Below, piece by piece: positions 38,637 through 47,912 of a stretch of DNA of 55,651 nt. Where the stretch lies: contig PUMM01000146.1 in the NCBI GenBank assembly GCA_003551365.1, positions 1 through 55,651 on the forward strand, given 5' to 3'. This stretch comes from Clostridia bacterium. GTDB lineage: Bacteria; Bacillota; Sulfobacillia; SLMV01. A program made the position numbers and the translations under genes. Each line of letters begins with the position of its first letter. Position 1 is the first letter of the stretch. The notes beneath the pieces were generated by a model. That model was not told where the DNA came from, did not search any database, and saw only the letters and a list, made by a program, of their open reading frames with translations.

Positions 38637-39785
38637 TCATTTGGCAAGCGAAGTGCGCCCCTCTATGATTTCCACGTTGGCTCGCGGCACGACCACCTCA
38701 GTTCCATCCAGCAATCGCGCCCGAAGAACGCGCACAGTGGCCTCGCTCTCCACCCTCTCCAGGGGCGAGGGAAGCTCGGTCACTTCTGCCAGATATCCGA
38801 AGTATGGTTCCCTGATGATGCGAATCGAGGTCCCCACGACCAGGCCTCCGGCCAGCTCCTCCTGTGCCACATCGGTAATATCCTCGCCGAGATCGGCCTC
38901 GGGGCAGATGATCTCGGGCCGCATAACTCCCGCACGAATCTGGGTGGCACCACTCATGGATGCCAACCTGCCCTCCAGTTCGCAAAAAAGGCGGAATGTC
39001 TTGTCAGCAATGGGTACGGGGCCAAACCCCTCGGTGACAATGAGTGTCACCGGGATTTCTTCCTGTCCGGTAATGGCCACACCTATGTCATATCCCAGAT
39101 AATCGACCAGATCCTCATCAATCACCCCACCGGCCACTACGCCAACCGCGCCAACCTCAGCAGCCCGATGCAGGATGTCGCTGGTGGCCAGACTCCCGAC
39201 AACCACTATCCTGTCCCGGCAATCCTCCGTCACCGCATCGGCGGTGAGATGCTGGTCGGCAGAATCGGCCAGTACGCGGATCTCGCCGAGCCGCTCACCA
39301 CCGACACCAAATATCCCCTGTATAAAGGCGCCGCTGGTCTCAATTACGACCCCTTCCTCGGGTATGACCTCCCTGACCCGACCGCTGATGTACGCCTCGA
39401 CCTCCAGCGGCGTCGGCTCGGCGCGAAACACAACCTGTCCGCTGACCGAAGAAATCATCTCCACGGTTCCGGTTAGCGGCGCTCTCTGCTCATTCTTCAG
39501 AAGACCAAAGAAAGCCACAGTGCGAGCGATTATCTGGCCCTTCTCCACCTCATCGCCCTCCTGCACCAGCATGGCCTCCTCAATATCCTCGGGCTCCAAT
39601 CCCATCAAGTTGGCAATGTTGACACTCTGCGGATCGCCGGGAATTTCGGTGCGGGCGACGACCTGGCGTGGTTCAACCAGATCACCCTCCTGTACCAGCA
39701 CCTCTCCCGGCAGGGGAAGACGCCGCTCCTTGCGCACCGTTTCACTGGCACTGACCTTGAGTCCTGGAGTATATGCGTGAGCCAT
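38637..39785 (-). CDS. Barrel-sandwich (lipoyl-like) / SH3-like protein, copy 2 of 3
   Basis: 382 residues, the shortest copy. Domains in order: lipoyl-like motif LPLPGEVLVQEGDLVEPR (about 23-40), second motif VQEGDEVEKGQIIART (74-89), third APLTGTVEMISSVSGQV (102-118) with YISGRVREVIPEEGVVIET (132-150); a central part with IQGIFGVGGERLGEI, GYDIGVAITGQEEIPVTLIV and TEGFG (231-255); SGATQIRAGVMRPEII (278-293); and a C-terminal KOW/SH3-like segment IIREPYFGYLAEVTELP with GTEVVVPRANVEII (323-374). No modifiable Lys in any hairpin turn. The ATG at 39785 starts one base after the MutL-like stop with GGGAGG upstream; the open frame further upstream is inside the neighbouring gene. Last gene of the operon. 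Confidence 0.82.
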   Translation of the reverse strand: MAHAYTPGLKVSASETVRKERRLPLPGEVLVQEGDLVEPRQVVARTEIPGDPQSVNIANLMGLEPEDIEEAMLVQEGDEVEKGQIIARTVAFFGLLKNEQRAPLTGTVEMISSVSGQVVFRAEPTPLEVEAYISGRVREVIPEEGVVIETSGAFIQGIFGVGGERLGEIRVLADSADQHLTADAVTEDCRDRIVVVGSLATSDILHRAAEVGAVGVVAGGVIDEDLVDYLGYDIGVAITGQEEIPVTLIVTEGFGPVPIADKTFRLFCELEGRLASMSGATQIRAGVMRPEIICPEADLGEDITDVAQEELAGGLVVGTSIRIIREPYFGYLAEVTELPSPLERVESEATVRVLRARLLDGTEVVVPRANVEIIEGRTSLAK

Positions 39786-39786
39786 A

Positions 39787-41664
39787 TTAAGCCTCCCGTC
39801 CCTTGTCCAGGTAGGCGGAAAGGGCCTCCGATGGATAAACATCGAGCGCCTCGATCCACCGCAGCAGCTGGCTGCGCCGTTGTTCATCATCTTCGGGCAG
39901 CTTCAGAGGCCGACCGCGGGCATCCATAATGATGCCGGCCACTCCGCCGCGAATATCTGTCTCGAGCGGACGACCATACCCCTCACCAATATCCCAGTGC
40001 CGGCCGGGATCGAGACTGGCGCGGACAACCCGATCCTCAGGCAGGTCGATGCGCTTCATCTCCCCCGCACCGATGCTTTCCGTGCGATCGCCGTCCGGCA
40101 TGGACAGAGTCACGGTTAGTGCATCCTCGCGAGCCAGATCGCGCTCGCGGGCATTGGGGCGCTGCACTGGAGAGATAACCGTTCCGAGCCGGATTAGGCA
40201 GTCCCGCTCAAAGACCTGTGCTGCCGCCTGAGCATGCACGCCCGCCAGGACTCCCAGCTGCGGCATCATGAATATGCTGTCCACAGCCAGTTCGGTGATT
40301 CCCTCAGGCTGGAAGGCATCCAGCATCATGAGTGCTGACTGCACGCGACGTGGAGCATGTGACAGGGCCCCGCCGCTGCCCAGCACCATGGACACCGTCA
40401 TCATGTTGACCATGGTGTCGGTGTGGGTATCGACCTCGCGGAAGGTGGTGCTGGCATCCCGGTCGGTGTCTTTGACTCCCTTCAGCCCGCTGGCCAGCGT
40501 CTTGTGATGTTCCAGCGCCATACGTAGGGCTTCGCGGGCGATGGCCTGCTCCACTATGAGTTCCTCCAGGGTATGCGGGATGGTGGTCGGGCGGATCATC
40601 TTGTTACGAATTCGGTTGCGTAAATCTGCCGGATCAATATCCAGCGGCAACCAGCGATAGATATCGTCCAACCCCGCCTCCAGGAGCACGTTGCAAATGC
40701 TGTAGCTCATTCCCAGGTTGGCGGAAACGGTGCGGTTGAACGTATCCATGAACACACTGAATATATCGGTGGTGGCTCCACCAATGTCTACTCCTATAAT
40801 TTCAATATCATATTGATCGGCTACATTCTGTATGCCCATGCCCACGGCTCCCGGAGTGGGCATAATCGGCGCGTCCGTCCATTTCATGAGCTTGTCATAA
40901 CCCGGCGCCTGCGCCATAACATGCTCCATGAAGAGATTATGGATCTCTTCGCGCGCCGGCCCGAGAACTTCTCGCTCCAGGACCGGGCGCAGGTTGTCCA
41001 CCATACGCAGGTCGGCCTTGTCACCCAGGGTCTCCTCTATGTGCATTCGGGCGTCCCGGTTACCCGCGTATATGACCGGCAGCTGATAGGTGGCACCCAG
41101 ACGGGGCTTGGGATCGGCGGTTGCTATGAGCTCTGCGATCTCCGTGACGTGGGAGATGGTGCCGCCGTCGATACCCCCGGACAGCAGGATCATATCCGGG
41201 CGAAGATCTCTGATGCGGTTCACCTTCTCGTGATTCAATCTCCCGTCATCCACGGCGATTGCATCCATGACGATGGCTCCGGCACCCAGTGCCGCTCGCT
41301 CGGCGCTTTCGGTGGTCATGGTCTTCACGACTCCTGCCACCATCATCTGCAACCCTCCGCCGGCGCTGCTGGTGGACAGATACAGATCGCAGCCCCGTTC
41401 GTCAGATTCCCGGTGAGTTATCACGCCTTCGTCATCCAAGAACTGCCGGCCACTGAGTTCCTCAATCTCGGAGACGGCATTTCGTACACCCATGGTGACG
41501 TCCTCAAAAGGAGCCTCGACAGTAGTGGGAGCTTCACCGCGCTCCATCAGTCGGTATTCATCACCCTGCAGTTCAATGAGTATCGCCTTGGTGGTAGTGC
41601 TGCCGCAGTCGGTGGCGATAATCGTCCGAATTTGCTCAGAGGGCGTCCTGTTTTCACTCGACAA
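39787..41664 (-). CDS. MutL/GlmL-family ASKHA protein, copy 2 of 3
   Basis: 625 residues. ASKHA signatures IIATDCGSTTTKAILIE (about 14-30), STSSAGGGLQMMVAG, GAIVMDAIAVDDGR, RPDMILLSGGIDGGT, PVIYAGNRDARM, IIGVDIGGATTDIFSV and VLGSGGALSHAPRR. C-terminal strand-rich domain with GGVAGIIMDARGRPLKLPE. More like copy 3 than copy 1. TTG start with GGAGGAGGAGAG upstream. As with the other copies no mutase subunit is close, so the GlmL role in glutamate mutase does not explain it. Confidence 0.9.
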   Translation of the reverse strand: MSSENRTPSEQIRTIIATDCGSTTTKAILIELQGDEYRLMERGEAPTTVEAPFEDVTMGVRNAVSEIEELSGRQFLDDEGVITHRESDERGCDLYLSTSSAGGGLQMMVAGVVKTMTTESAERAALGAGAIVMDAIAVDDGRLNHEKVNRIRDLRPDMILLSGGIDGGTISHVTEIAELIATADPKPRLGATYQLPVIYAGNRDARMHIEETLGDKADLRMVDNLRPVLEREVLGPAREEIHNLFMEHVMAQAPGYDKLMKWTDAPIMPTPGAVGMGIQNVADQYDIEIIGVDIGGATTDIFSVFMDTFNRTVSANLGMSYSICNVLLEAGLDDIYRWLPLDIDPADLRNRIRNKMIRPTTIPHTLEELIVEQAIAREALRMALEHHKTLASGLKGVKDTDRDASTTFREVDTHTDTMVNMMTVSMVLGSGGALSHAPRRVQSALMMLDAFQPEGITELAVDSIFMMPQLGVLAGVHAQAAAQVFERDCLIRLGTVISPVQRPNARERDLAREDALTVTLSMPDGDRTESIGAGEMKRIDLPEDRVVRASLDPGRHWDIGEGYGRPLETDIRGGVAGIIMDARGRPLKLPEDDEQRRSQLLRWIEALDVYPSEALSAYLDKGREA

Positions 41665-41716
41665 ACAGTCTCTCCTCCTCCCGCCGCGCTACCCCCGGCT
41701 TCGGGGCGATGGGGTC

Positions 41717-42067
41717 TCATGCCCCGCACCCGTCATCCGGATCATCACCTGCATCATCTTCATTCGAGTCTTCGTTGTCCTCACCATTTTCATCGTCTTC
41801 TGACAATTCCTCCAGTCTGTGCATGAAACGATCGAGGTTCTCCCGATCCTGCAGAAGGAAACCCAGTTCCGAGGCGTAGGGATGACCGGTGACCGCATCT
41901 CCCATGGGTGCGACAAAATGTACGGCCTGACTGACGAGAAACGAAATTGGGCGGAATCCTTCCGTCGCGAGCATGGCCGGGGTTATCATACCCCAGTCAT
42001 GCACTTTCCCCGCCATCCATTCGATCATCTCGTCACGTCTTTCCGGCGTCAGCTCATCGATGAACAT
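41717..42067 (-). CDS. Small acidic protein between the two MutL pairs
   Basis: Unrecognised, 116 residues. First 90 residues form a small helical domain (ELTPERRDEMIEWMAGKVHD, WGMITPAMLATEGFRPISFL, YASELGFLLQDRENLDRFMH); the end is an Asp/Glu/Asn strip with two Cys-free turns and a final CGA. GAGGGGG six bases before the ATG. It sits 29 bases after barrel-sandwich 3 and 52 before MutL-like 2, so it is part of the same transcript and probably of the same system. Confidence 0.75.
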   Translation of the reverse strand: MFIDELTPERRDEMIEWMAGKVHDWGMITPAMLATEGFRPISFLVSQAVHFVAPMGDAVTGHPYASELGFLLQDRENLDRFMHRLEELSEDDENGEDNEDSNEDDAGDDPDDGCGA

Positions 42068-42096
42068 TTGCGCCCCCTCACTGTACAGGATGTCGA

Positions 42097-43455
42097 TCAG
42101 AAGATCTCGACATTCTTTCTCGGTATGCTGACCACTTCCTGGCTGTCATCTTCCAGTTGAACGTGAGCCACGGGTACGCGTGCACCCGTTTCAATCTCCT
42201 CTGGCCTGTTGGGTAGTTTGACGATCTCGCCCAGGTCACCGAAATACGGCTCGCTGATTATTCTCACCCGCTGCCCCAGGACCAGATCCTCGGCAAACTC
42301 GGCCGCCTCCTGCAGCTCTCCGTCATAGCCGGGAAAAGGACAGACGACCTCCGGGCGAATCGCACCGGCACGGATCTGGGTGCGGCCGTTGATGGACACC
42401 TTCATATCCTCGAGCTGTTGAAGTGCCTCGAATGCATGCTCACGCATGCTGAGATCGCCAAAACCCTCCATGAGAATCACCGTCATGGCAATGTCCTCCT
42501 GGCCGGTAATTCCCACGCCCAGCTTAACACCCAGGGAGTTGACCAGGTTGAGATAACTGGCAGTGCCGCACACCACACCATTCACCCCGGTATCGAGAGC
42601 CTTTTTGAGGGCCTCATTGGTGGCAAATCCACCGGCCACGATGACCTTGCCCGCGTGCTCTTCAGTCACCATATCCTCGGTGAGGTTGCTGGTGCGATCC
42701 TCCCCGAGGATAACCAGTTGGCCGTGCTGCTCCGGTCCGAGACCAAACACGCCGTTGATTATCACGCCCTTGCTCTCCACAATCGCCCCATAGTGCGGCA
42801 GAACCTCACTCACAGTACCGTCAATATAGGCGCCGATGGTGATCTCCCGAAATGGCCGTGAGATGGTGATGTAGCCAGTCTCCTGGTTGATTTCCGTAAC
42901 CACACCAGATATTGGAGCAGTGGCAGTGCGCGTGAAAAAAGCCGAAGCCTCGCCCTTCTTGGCCACCATCGCCCCCTTCTTCACTTCCTGGCCCTCTTTC
43001 ACCAGCATGTGTTCGCGCAGCTCCCTCGGCCGCACTCCCAGCTCGAAGGCGACTTCGAAACTCACGGGCGGTTCCTCTTTTCCGAATTCCTCGCGAATGA
43101 CAATGCGGCCGGATTTGGGAGATACCTCTTCCAATATGCCGTCCGTGGGCGACTCGTATTCCTTTCTACCGTATCGCCCGGCCTTCGCCCGTGCCACTAT
43201 CTGACCAGTCTCGACCCTATCTCCCACTTCCACCAGCAGGGAATCCGGGGTGTCCTGGGGCTCTATTCCGATCAGACGAAACAGGGGAATCACCCACGGG
43301 ATGCCTGGTTTCAGCGTAATTTTTGCCAGTGTGGTATCATGTTGAACCTCATCCCCCTCCTCGACCAGTGTATCGCCGGGCAGGGGGAGCTCTCGCCGCA
43401 TGCGTATCTCCTGAATCGGATAACTATCGCTTGAATAGTCGGGCAAAGAAGCCAC
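42097..43455 (-). CDS. Barrel-sandwich (lipoyl-like) / SH3-like protein, copy 3 of 3
   Basis: 452 residues. Lipoyl-like hairpins LPLPGDTLVEEGDEVQ (about 22-37), LVEVGDRVETGQIVARA (73-89), TDGILEEVSPKSGRIVI (100-118), LVKEGQEVKKGAMVAKK (150-166), more than in copy 2. Then IINGVFGLGPEQHGQL, GVGITGQEDIAMTVIL with EGFG, INGRTQIRAGAIRPEVV, and the C-terminal RIISEPYFGDLGEIVKLP with SQEVVSIPRKNVEIF. GTG start overlapping the MutL-like 3 gene by 32 bases, with GGAGGGG seven bases upstream; a clear sign that ratio and partnership are fixed. Confidence 0.82.
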   Translation of the reverse strand: MASLPDYSSDSYPIQEIRMRRELPLPGDTLVEEGDEVQHDTTLAKITLKPGIPWVIPLFRLIGIEPQDTPDSLLVEVGDRVETGQIVARAKAGRYGRKEYESPTDGILEEVSPKSGRIVIREEFGKEEPPVSFEVAFELGVRPRELREHMLVKEGQEVKKGAMVAKKGEASAFFTRTATAPISGVVTEINQETGYITISRPFREITIGAYIDGTVSEVLPHYGAIVESKGVIINGVFGLGPEQHGQLVILGEDRTSNLTEDMVTEEHAGKVIVAGGFATNEALKKALDTGVNGVVCGTASYLNLVNSLGVKLGVGITGQEDIAMTVILMEGFGDLSMREHAFEALQQLEDMKVSINGRTQIRAGAIRPEVVCPFPGYDGELQEAAEFAEDLVLGQRVRIISEPYFGDLGEIVKLPNRPEEIETGARVPVAHVQLEDDSQEVVSIPRKNVEIF

Positions 43456-45328
43456 GTTTCTTCCCCTCCTCTTCTCTGGAATCCGAGGATGCGGTCACGG
43501 GGCTCTGCTCCTGATACTCCCGCACCTTATCCATCGGATAGACGTCGAGCTGCTCCAGCCACTGGGTCAAAGCTTCAACCCTCTGCCCATCGCGCTCGGG
43601 CAGCTCCAGCGGGCGCCCCCGACCATCGAGAATAATGCCCACAATGCCACCTTCAACCTCTCGCTCCACTGCGTCACCTTTGCCCTGTTCCAGCCTGAAT
43701 CCCCGGCTGGGCTTGGCGCGAACCGTGGCCTTCTCTCCGTCCCCCAGTTCCACTCTCGTGATCTGACCGGACTTAATTTCTTCTGTAATTTTGTCTCCCG
43801 ATGGCAGGGTTATTTCAACATTCATGCAGCGTGCTCCCGGGCGGGCAGTCCCCGATGGGGCTATGATCGTTCCGAGACGAACCAGGCAGTCCGCATCAAA
43901 AACCTCTGCCGCAATTTCCGGATGGGTAGAGGCCAGCACTCCGAGGTGCGGCATCATGAAGATGCTGTCAACAGCGAGCTGGGTGAAACCCTCTGGCTCA
44001 AAGGAGTCGATCAACATCAGGGCGGCCTGTTCGCGTCGCGGCGCGTGGGATAGGACACCGCCGCTACCGACGAGCATATCCAGCTCCATCATGTCGATGA
44101 TCTCCTCACCGCGCGAGCGAAACATGGCCGTTCGACCGCTCCAACCGGCCACCTCCTCCTGTTCCACCTTGCGGGCCAGGCTCTTGTGATGTTCGAAAGA
44201 ATGCCGGAGAGCCTCTCGCCCCAATGCCTGCTCCAGGATCAGCTGGTGCACCGTCTGCGGGATGGTGGTTGGGCGAACCATTTTGTTGCTGATCCAGTCA
44301 CACAGGGCTTCCTCGGAGACCGCAAATGGGCTCCAACGTTTGACATTATCGAAACCACTCTCCTCATAGACGTTGGTGATACTGTAACTCATACCGAGGT
44401 TGGCACTGACCGTGCGGGTAAATGTGCCGTCGAAATCGGAGAAGATGTCGGTGGTGGCACCCCCGATGTCCACTCCAACGATGTTGGCTTCGTAGTTCTC
44501 TGCCATGGTCCTGATCAGACTGCCCACGGCTCCTGGAGTCGGCATTATGGTGGTATCTACCATCTCCATGAGGTTCTCGTAACCGGGAGCCTGCGCCATG
44601 ACATGATTCATGAAGAGATCGTGAATCCTCTCCCGGGCCGGCCCCAGGTTCTCCATATCATGCCTGGGACGAAGGTTTGGCTCCAGGTGAACATCCAGCC
44701 TCTCCTGCAAGATACCCTGCACCAGGTCCTGAGCATCCTTGTTACCGGCATACACTACCGGCAGCTGGTAACCGGAACCGAAGCGGGGCTGCGGGTTGGC
44801 CTGCAGGATGGTCTCGGCCATCGCCGCGAGGTAGGAGACCGAGCCTCCGTCCACCCCGCCGGAGAGAAGAATAATATCCGGCCGCATCTCCCGGATCCGG
44901 TTAATGTGCTCCGACGTCGATCGGCCATCATCCACTGCAATGACGTCCAGGACCACGGCGCCTGCGCCGAGGGCAGCCCGGTGCGCTGAGCTGGCACTGA
45001 TGGAGCTGACCATCCCGGCCACCATCATCTGTAGTCCCCCACCGGCACTGCTGGTCGAGACGTAGTAGTCGACGCCCTCACCCTCACTTTTGGGACGAAT
45101 GAGTTCCCGTTCACTGAGCAACCGCCTGTCGATCATCTCTTCCACCAGGCGGATCGACTGCCGGACGCCCACCATAACATCTTCCCACGGTTTTTCCACC
45201 GTGGTCTGCCCCTCGGCCCGCGTGACCAGATGATATTCGTCACCCTGTTTTTCAATTAGAATTGCTTTTGTCGTGGTTGAACCCACATCAGTGGCCAGAA
45301 TTGAAGTTAACTCGTCATTTGCTCCCAA
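43424..45328 (-). CDS. MutL/GlmL-family ASKHA protein, copy 3 of 3
   Basis: 634 residues. ATDVGSTTTKAILIEKQ (12-28), STSSAGGGLQMMVAG (91-105), GAVVLDVIAVDDGRS (123-137), DIILLSGGVDGGS (151-163), VVYAGNKDAQD (191-201), HVMAQAPGYENLM (242-254), NIVGVDIGGATTDIFS (282-297), LVGSGGVLSHAPRR, and GGIVGIILDGRGRPLELPE near the end. The tail KKRGFFARLFKR is basic and could touch membrane or nucleic acid. TTG start with GGAGGGG five bases before. First gene of the five-gene operon, 131 bases after a bidirectional terminator. Confidence 0.9.
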   Translation of the reverse strand: MGANDELTSILATDVGSTTTKAILIEKQGDEYHLVTRAEGQTTVEKPWEDVMVGVRQSIRLVEEMIDRRLLSERELIRPKSEGEGVDYYVSTSSAGGGLQMMVAGMVSSISASSAHRAALGAGAVVLDVIAVDDGRSTSEHINRIREMRPDIILLSGGVDGGSVSYLAAMAETILQANPQPRFGSGYQLPVVYAGNKDAQDLVQGILQERLDVHLEPNLRPRHDMENLGPARERIHDLFMNHVMAQAPGYENLMEMVDTTIMPTPGAVGSLIRTMAENYEANIVGVDIGGATTDIFSDFDGTFTRTVSANLGMSYSITNVYEESGFDNVKRWSPFAVSEEALCDWISNKMVRPTTIPQTVHQLILEQALGREALRHSFEHHKSLARKVEQEEVAGWSGRTAMFRSRGEEIIDMMELDMLVGSGGVLSHAPRREQAALMLIDSFEPEGFTQLAVDSIFMMPHLGVLASTHPEIAAEVFDADCLVRLGTIIAPSGTARPGARCMNVEITLPSGDKITEEIKSGQITRVELGDGEKATVRAKPSRGFRLEQGKGDAVEREVEGGIVGIILDGRGRPLELPERDGQRVEALTQWLEQLDVYPMDKVREYQEQSPVTASSDSREEEGKKRGFFARLFKR

Positions 45329-45458
45329 TGGTTCCCCTCCCCTTGCATATGGATCTCCCTGGAGAAACTGGACTGAGGCCTCGGCGCGACACGATTAAAG
45401 GTGATCTCATGCCTCAAACTAGCACAAATCGTTCCTGAAGTCATGACCGGGGGGTTAT

Positions 45459-45493
45459 GAGAAAGCCCACTCGACCGGCGAGTGGGCTTTCTC
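45459..45493. terminator. Perfect 15-pair terminator hairpin
   Basis: GAGAAAGCCCACTCG and CGAGTGGGCTTTCTC on a five-base loop. It lies between the membrane operon and MutL-like 3, so the two are separate transcripts despite their neighbourhood; on the minus strand the promoter of MutL-like 3 must lie in the following 130 bases. Confidence 0.85.
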
Positions 45494-45591
45494 CTGATTA
45501 TCAACTGTTCATATCAGACCCTGTTGCCGGTAATTTGCGCACCGAGTTTTCTCTCCGCACACCCCGCAGGCGTGCTTGAGGGGACCCACAC

Positions 45592-46203
45592 TCAAAGAGC
45601 CCCCAGCTCCAGCCAGTCAATCAACAGGTAGTTGATTCTCTGCAGCAGCAGGTTGTAACGGTAAATTACCGTATTACCGAACATGGCGCCGAGACAGATC
45701 ATTATTGCCCATCTGCCGGCCCATGCACCCCACTTGACCACCGGATTCTCCCGACTGATGGTGAAGAAGAAATACATCAGCGTGGTGACCACGCACAGCC
45801 AGTACAGGACATTGTCGAAAGAGTTAAACAACCGGAATGTACCGGTTATCTGTCCCATCATTGGCGGTACCGTATAGGCCAACACCATACCCGATCCGTA
45901 TCCCACCCACAGTGACAGCGGATACCTGGCCATCCATGTGAGGGAAGGAGAGAACCGGGTGTAGATGGCAAGACCAATCAGGATAGGTATGATGTAGCTC
46001 CAATGACCGTCAGCCAGGATGTCGTCCATGATCGTCGGCTTGACGCGCGTGTGAAACTGATAGCCGATCGAATACCCGGCAGTGAGGCCGACGTACGCGT
46101 GCTCCACGACCCGCCACACCGGGTTATCCTTGTACATATAGCTAAATACCGCAATGGTGGCAAGCGCCCCGATCCAGATTTGCGGATTGTCGCTAATTAG
46201 CAC
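45592..46203 (-). CDS. Multi-span membrane protein, last of the four-gene membrane operon
   Basis: Family not recognised. 203 residues, about five to six hydrophobic segments: WIGALATIAVFSYM, YIIPILIGLAIYTRF, LSLWVGYGSGMVLAYTV, FDNVLYWLCVVTTLMYFF and WAIMICLGAMFGNTVIY, with short loops. A conserved-looking VEHAYVGLTAGYSIGY stretch is near the N-terminus. GTG start with GGAGGTGA nine bases upstream. Confidence 0.85.
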   Translation of the reverse strand: MLISDNPQIWIGALATIAVFSYMYKDNPVWRVVEHAYVGLTAGYSIGYQFHTRVKPTIMDDILADGHWSYIIPILIGLAIYTRFSPSLTWMARYPLSLWVGYGSGMVLAYTVPPMMGQITGTFRLFNSFDNVLYWLCVVTTLMYFFFTISRENPVVKWGAWAGRWAIMICLGAMFGNTVIYRYNLLLQRINYLLIDWLELGAL

Positions 46204-46274
46204 CTAGAGTCACCTCCCAATCCTCATTCGCATCCCAGCGTATATGCGATGTGCATTCGAGCACTCGGAGTCAC

Positions 46275-47132
46275 TCAGTCATCCTTGGTCGCGACCCACG
46301 CGATGTTACCCAGGATGATCAGCAATGTGACATACAGCATCCCCACGGACAGCACGTCCTGCGCCGCCAGGGCCTCACCCGGCTGATCCAGAAGCAGCTC
46401 GTACTCGGCCGCTCCGGTGCCGCCGGGAATCATGGCTTCGTACTGTCCAGCATCCACAAAGGCCGCCGCAGATGGAATGGACATAGCTATGATACCGATA
46501 GCCATGGGCAGGCCGGTCGGCTCAGTCACATATTGCAGCCAGTCCTGTCCTCCCGGGCTACCGCTCTCGTACACGACAGACAGATCCACGTAGTCGGGAT
46601 GCAGGCGCTCGATCTCCATGCCCAGAGACATATCGTCGAGGGAGTTGCCCTCGTGGTCGACGCCGGCGTAGGTCTCATACACGTCGCGGGTCGCACCGCG
46701 CAGAACTGCCGCAGCACCCCCCGGACGGAAACCGAGGTTAACCACGTCTTCCCCGTACTCCACCCATTCGTACTGCGGATCCTCGAGGACATTATCCAGC
46801 GCAAAGGCAGCCATCCGACCGCCCAGCTCCCACATAGCGCTAAGAACTACCCGGATGTTGTTATTGAATGAATGCCGCATAGTGGCCTCGACCATCGGAC
46901 CGAGCTCACCCCAGGAACCTTCCTGGAATGCGCAGTCCAGCCAGATGATTCCGCCCTCAGGAATGGCCTCGACGTTGTCGTAGAAGTTCTGCGTGTGCGC
47001 AGATATGGGTACCGGCAGACCGATCGGAAAGAGAACGATGTAGGCCACAAAAACGAATATGATGGAATACAAGATTCGCCTGTCGATGGCCAACATCTTG
47101 TGCCAGAACGTCTGCTTATTGTCCCGTTCCAT
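46275..47132 (-). CDS. Membrane-anchored protein with extracytoplasmic-type domain
   Basis: Family not recognised. 285 residues: a membrane segment at about 16-36 (LYSIIFVFVAYIVLFPIGLP), a soluble domain of roughly 190 residues (GGIIWLDCAFQEGSWGEL, GRMAAFALDNVLED, VNLGFRPGGAAAVLRGA), and a C-terminal segment (LSVGMLYVTLLIILGNIAWV). The middle holds a single Cys (LDCAF). GGAGGTG ten bases before the ATG. Part of the operon with a DUF6754-like protein. Confidence 0.85.
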   Translation of the reverse strand: MERDNKQTFWHKMLAIDRRILYSIIFVFVAYIVLFPIGLPVPISAHTQNFYDNVEAIPEGGIIWLDCAFQEGSWGELGPMVEATMRHSFNNNIRVVLSAMWELGGRMAAFALDNVLEDPQYEWVEYGEDVVNLGFRPGGAAAVLRGATRDVYETYAGVDHEGNSLDDMSLGMEIERLHPDYVDLSVVYESGSPGGQDWLQYVTEPTGLPMAIGIIAMSIPSAAAFVDAGQYEAMIPGGTGAAEYELLLDQPGEALAAQDVLSVGMLYVTLLIILGNIAWVATKDD

Positions 47133-47236
47133 GCTTTTCGCACCTCCTTATTGGAATCTTCGCATCTATTTCTCAGGTAAACCGTAGTTTCCAGGTTGAT
47201 CTGACAATCCCGATGCCGGTACGATCGTCGCGCATT

Positions 47237-47863
47237 CTAACCGCTGGTGAAGCCGCCCAGGTGGGCCCTCTCCAGCCCGAGAACAATGCGCATACCAGTG
47301 GCAAGAGCACCAATGTAACCCGCGATGAGAATTCCCCGGGTCACCGCACCTACGGGAACGTCCTGCAGCCAACGAGCCAGATCTCCCCATCCAGAGATCA
47401 TCACATCTCCGATGGGCGCCATGCCGAGCATGGTCACCACGGCAAAGATCATCAGAACCGTCGCCTCACGCGTCCGGACCCGGAACACGCGATACGCAGC
47501 ACTGGTGATGTAGAAGGCGATCGTGCCGAACAGCGCAGAGCCCACTGGAGTGATGTACGCATCGTAGATCCAGCGCGCCTCCATACCTTCCACAGTCTGA
47601 TACAGCGTGAGCGCGATGTAGAAGTACATACACCCCAGAAGAACCACGCTGTACGGCCAGTCCTCGCGACGTCGCTGAATGTTTCTTCCGTGAATCCGGG
47701 TCAAGCTGGCAGCACCGATCGCCACGGCAAAACCCTGGCTGATCAGCACCCAGCTTTCGGCGATATCGTGCAGTCCCCAAACCTCACCCAGATAAAACCA
47801 CTTGGAGAAGCAGACGATGAGGCCGAACACCGTCGTCAAGAGAAGTGGAAGTTCCTTCCGCAA
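47237..47863 (-). CDS. Multi-span membrane protein
   Basis: Family not recognised. 208 residues with about six hydrophobic segments: LPLLLTTVFGLIVCFSKWF, SWVLISQGFAVAIGAASL, SVVLLGCMYFYIALTLYQ, GSALFGTIAFYITSAAY, VLMIFAVVTMLGMAPIG and ILIAGYIGALATGMRIVL. TTG start with GGAGGTG eight bases upstream. Same operon. Confidence 0.84.
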   Translation of the reverse strand: MRKELPLLLTTVFGLIVCFSKWFYLGEVWGLHDIAESWVLISQGFAVAIGAASLTRIHGRNIQRRREDWPYSVVLLGCMYFYIALTLYQTVEGMEARWIYDAYITPVGSALFGTIAFYITSAAYRVFRVRTREATVLMIFAVVTMLGMAPIGDVMISGWGDLARWLQDVPVGAVTRGILIAGYIGALATGMRIVLGLERAHLGGFTSG

Positions 47864-47912
47864 GTTCTACACCTCCTCAGTTTAACAACTCCAGACATTC
47901 ACTCGTGCGAGA

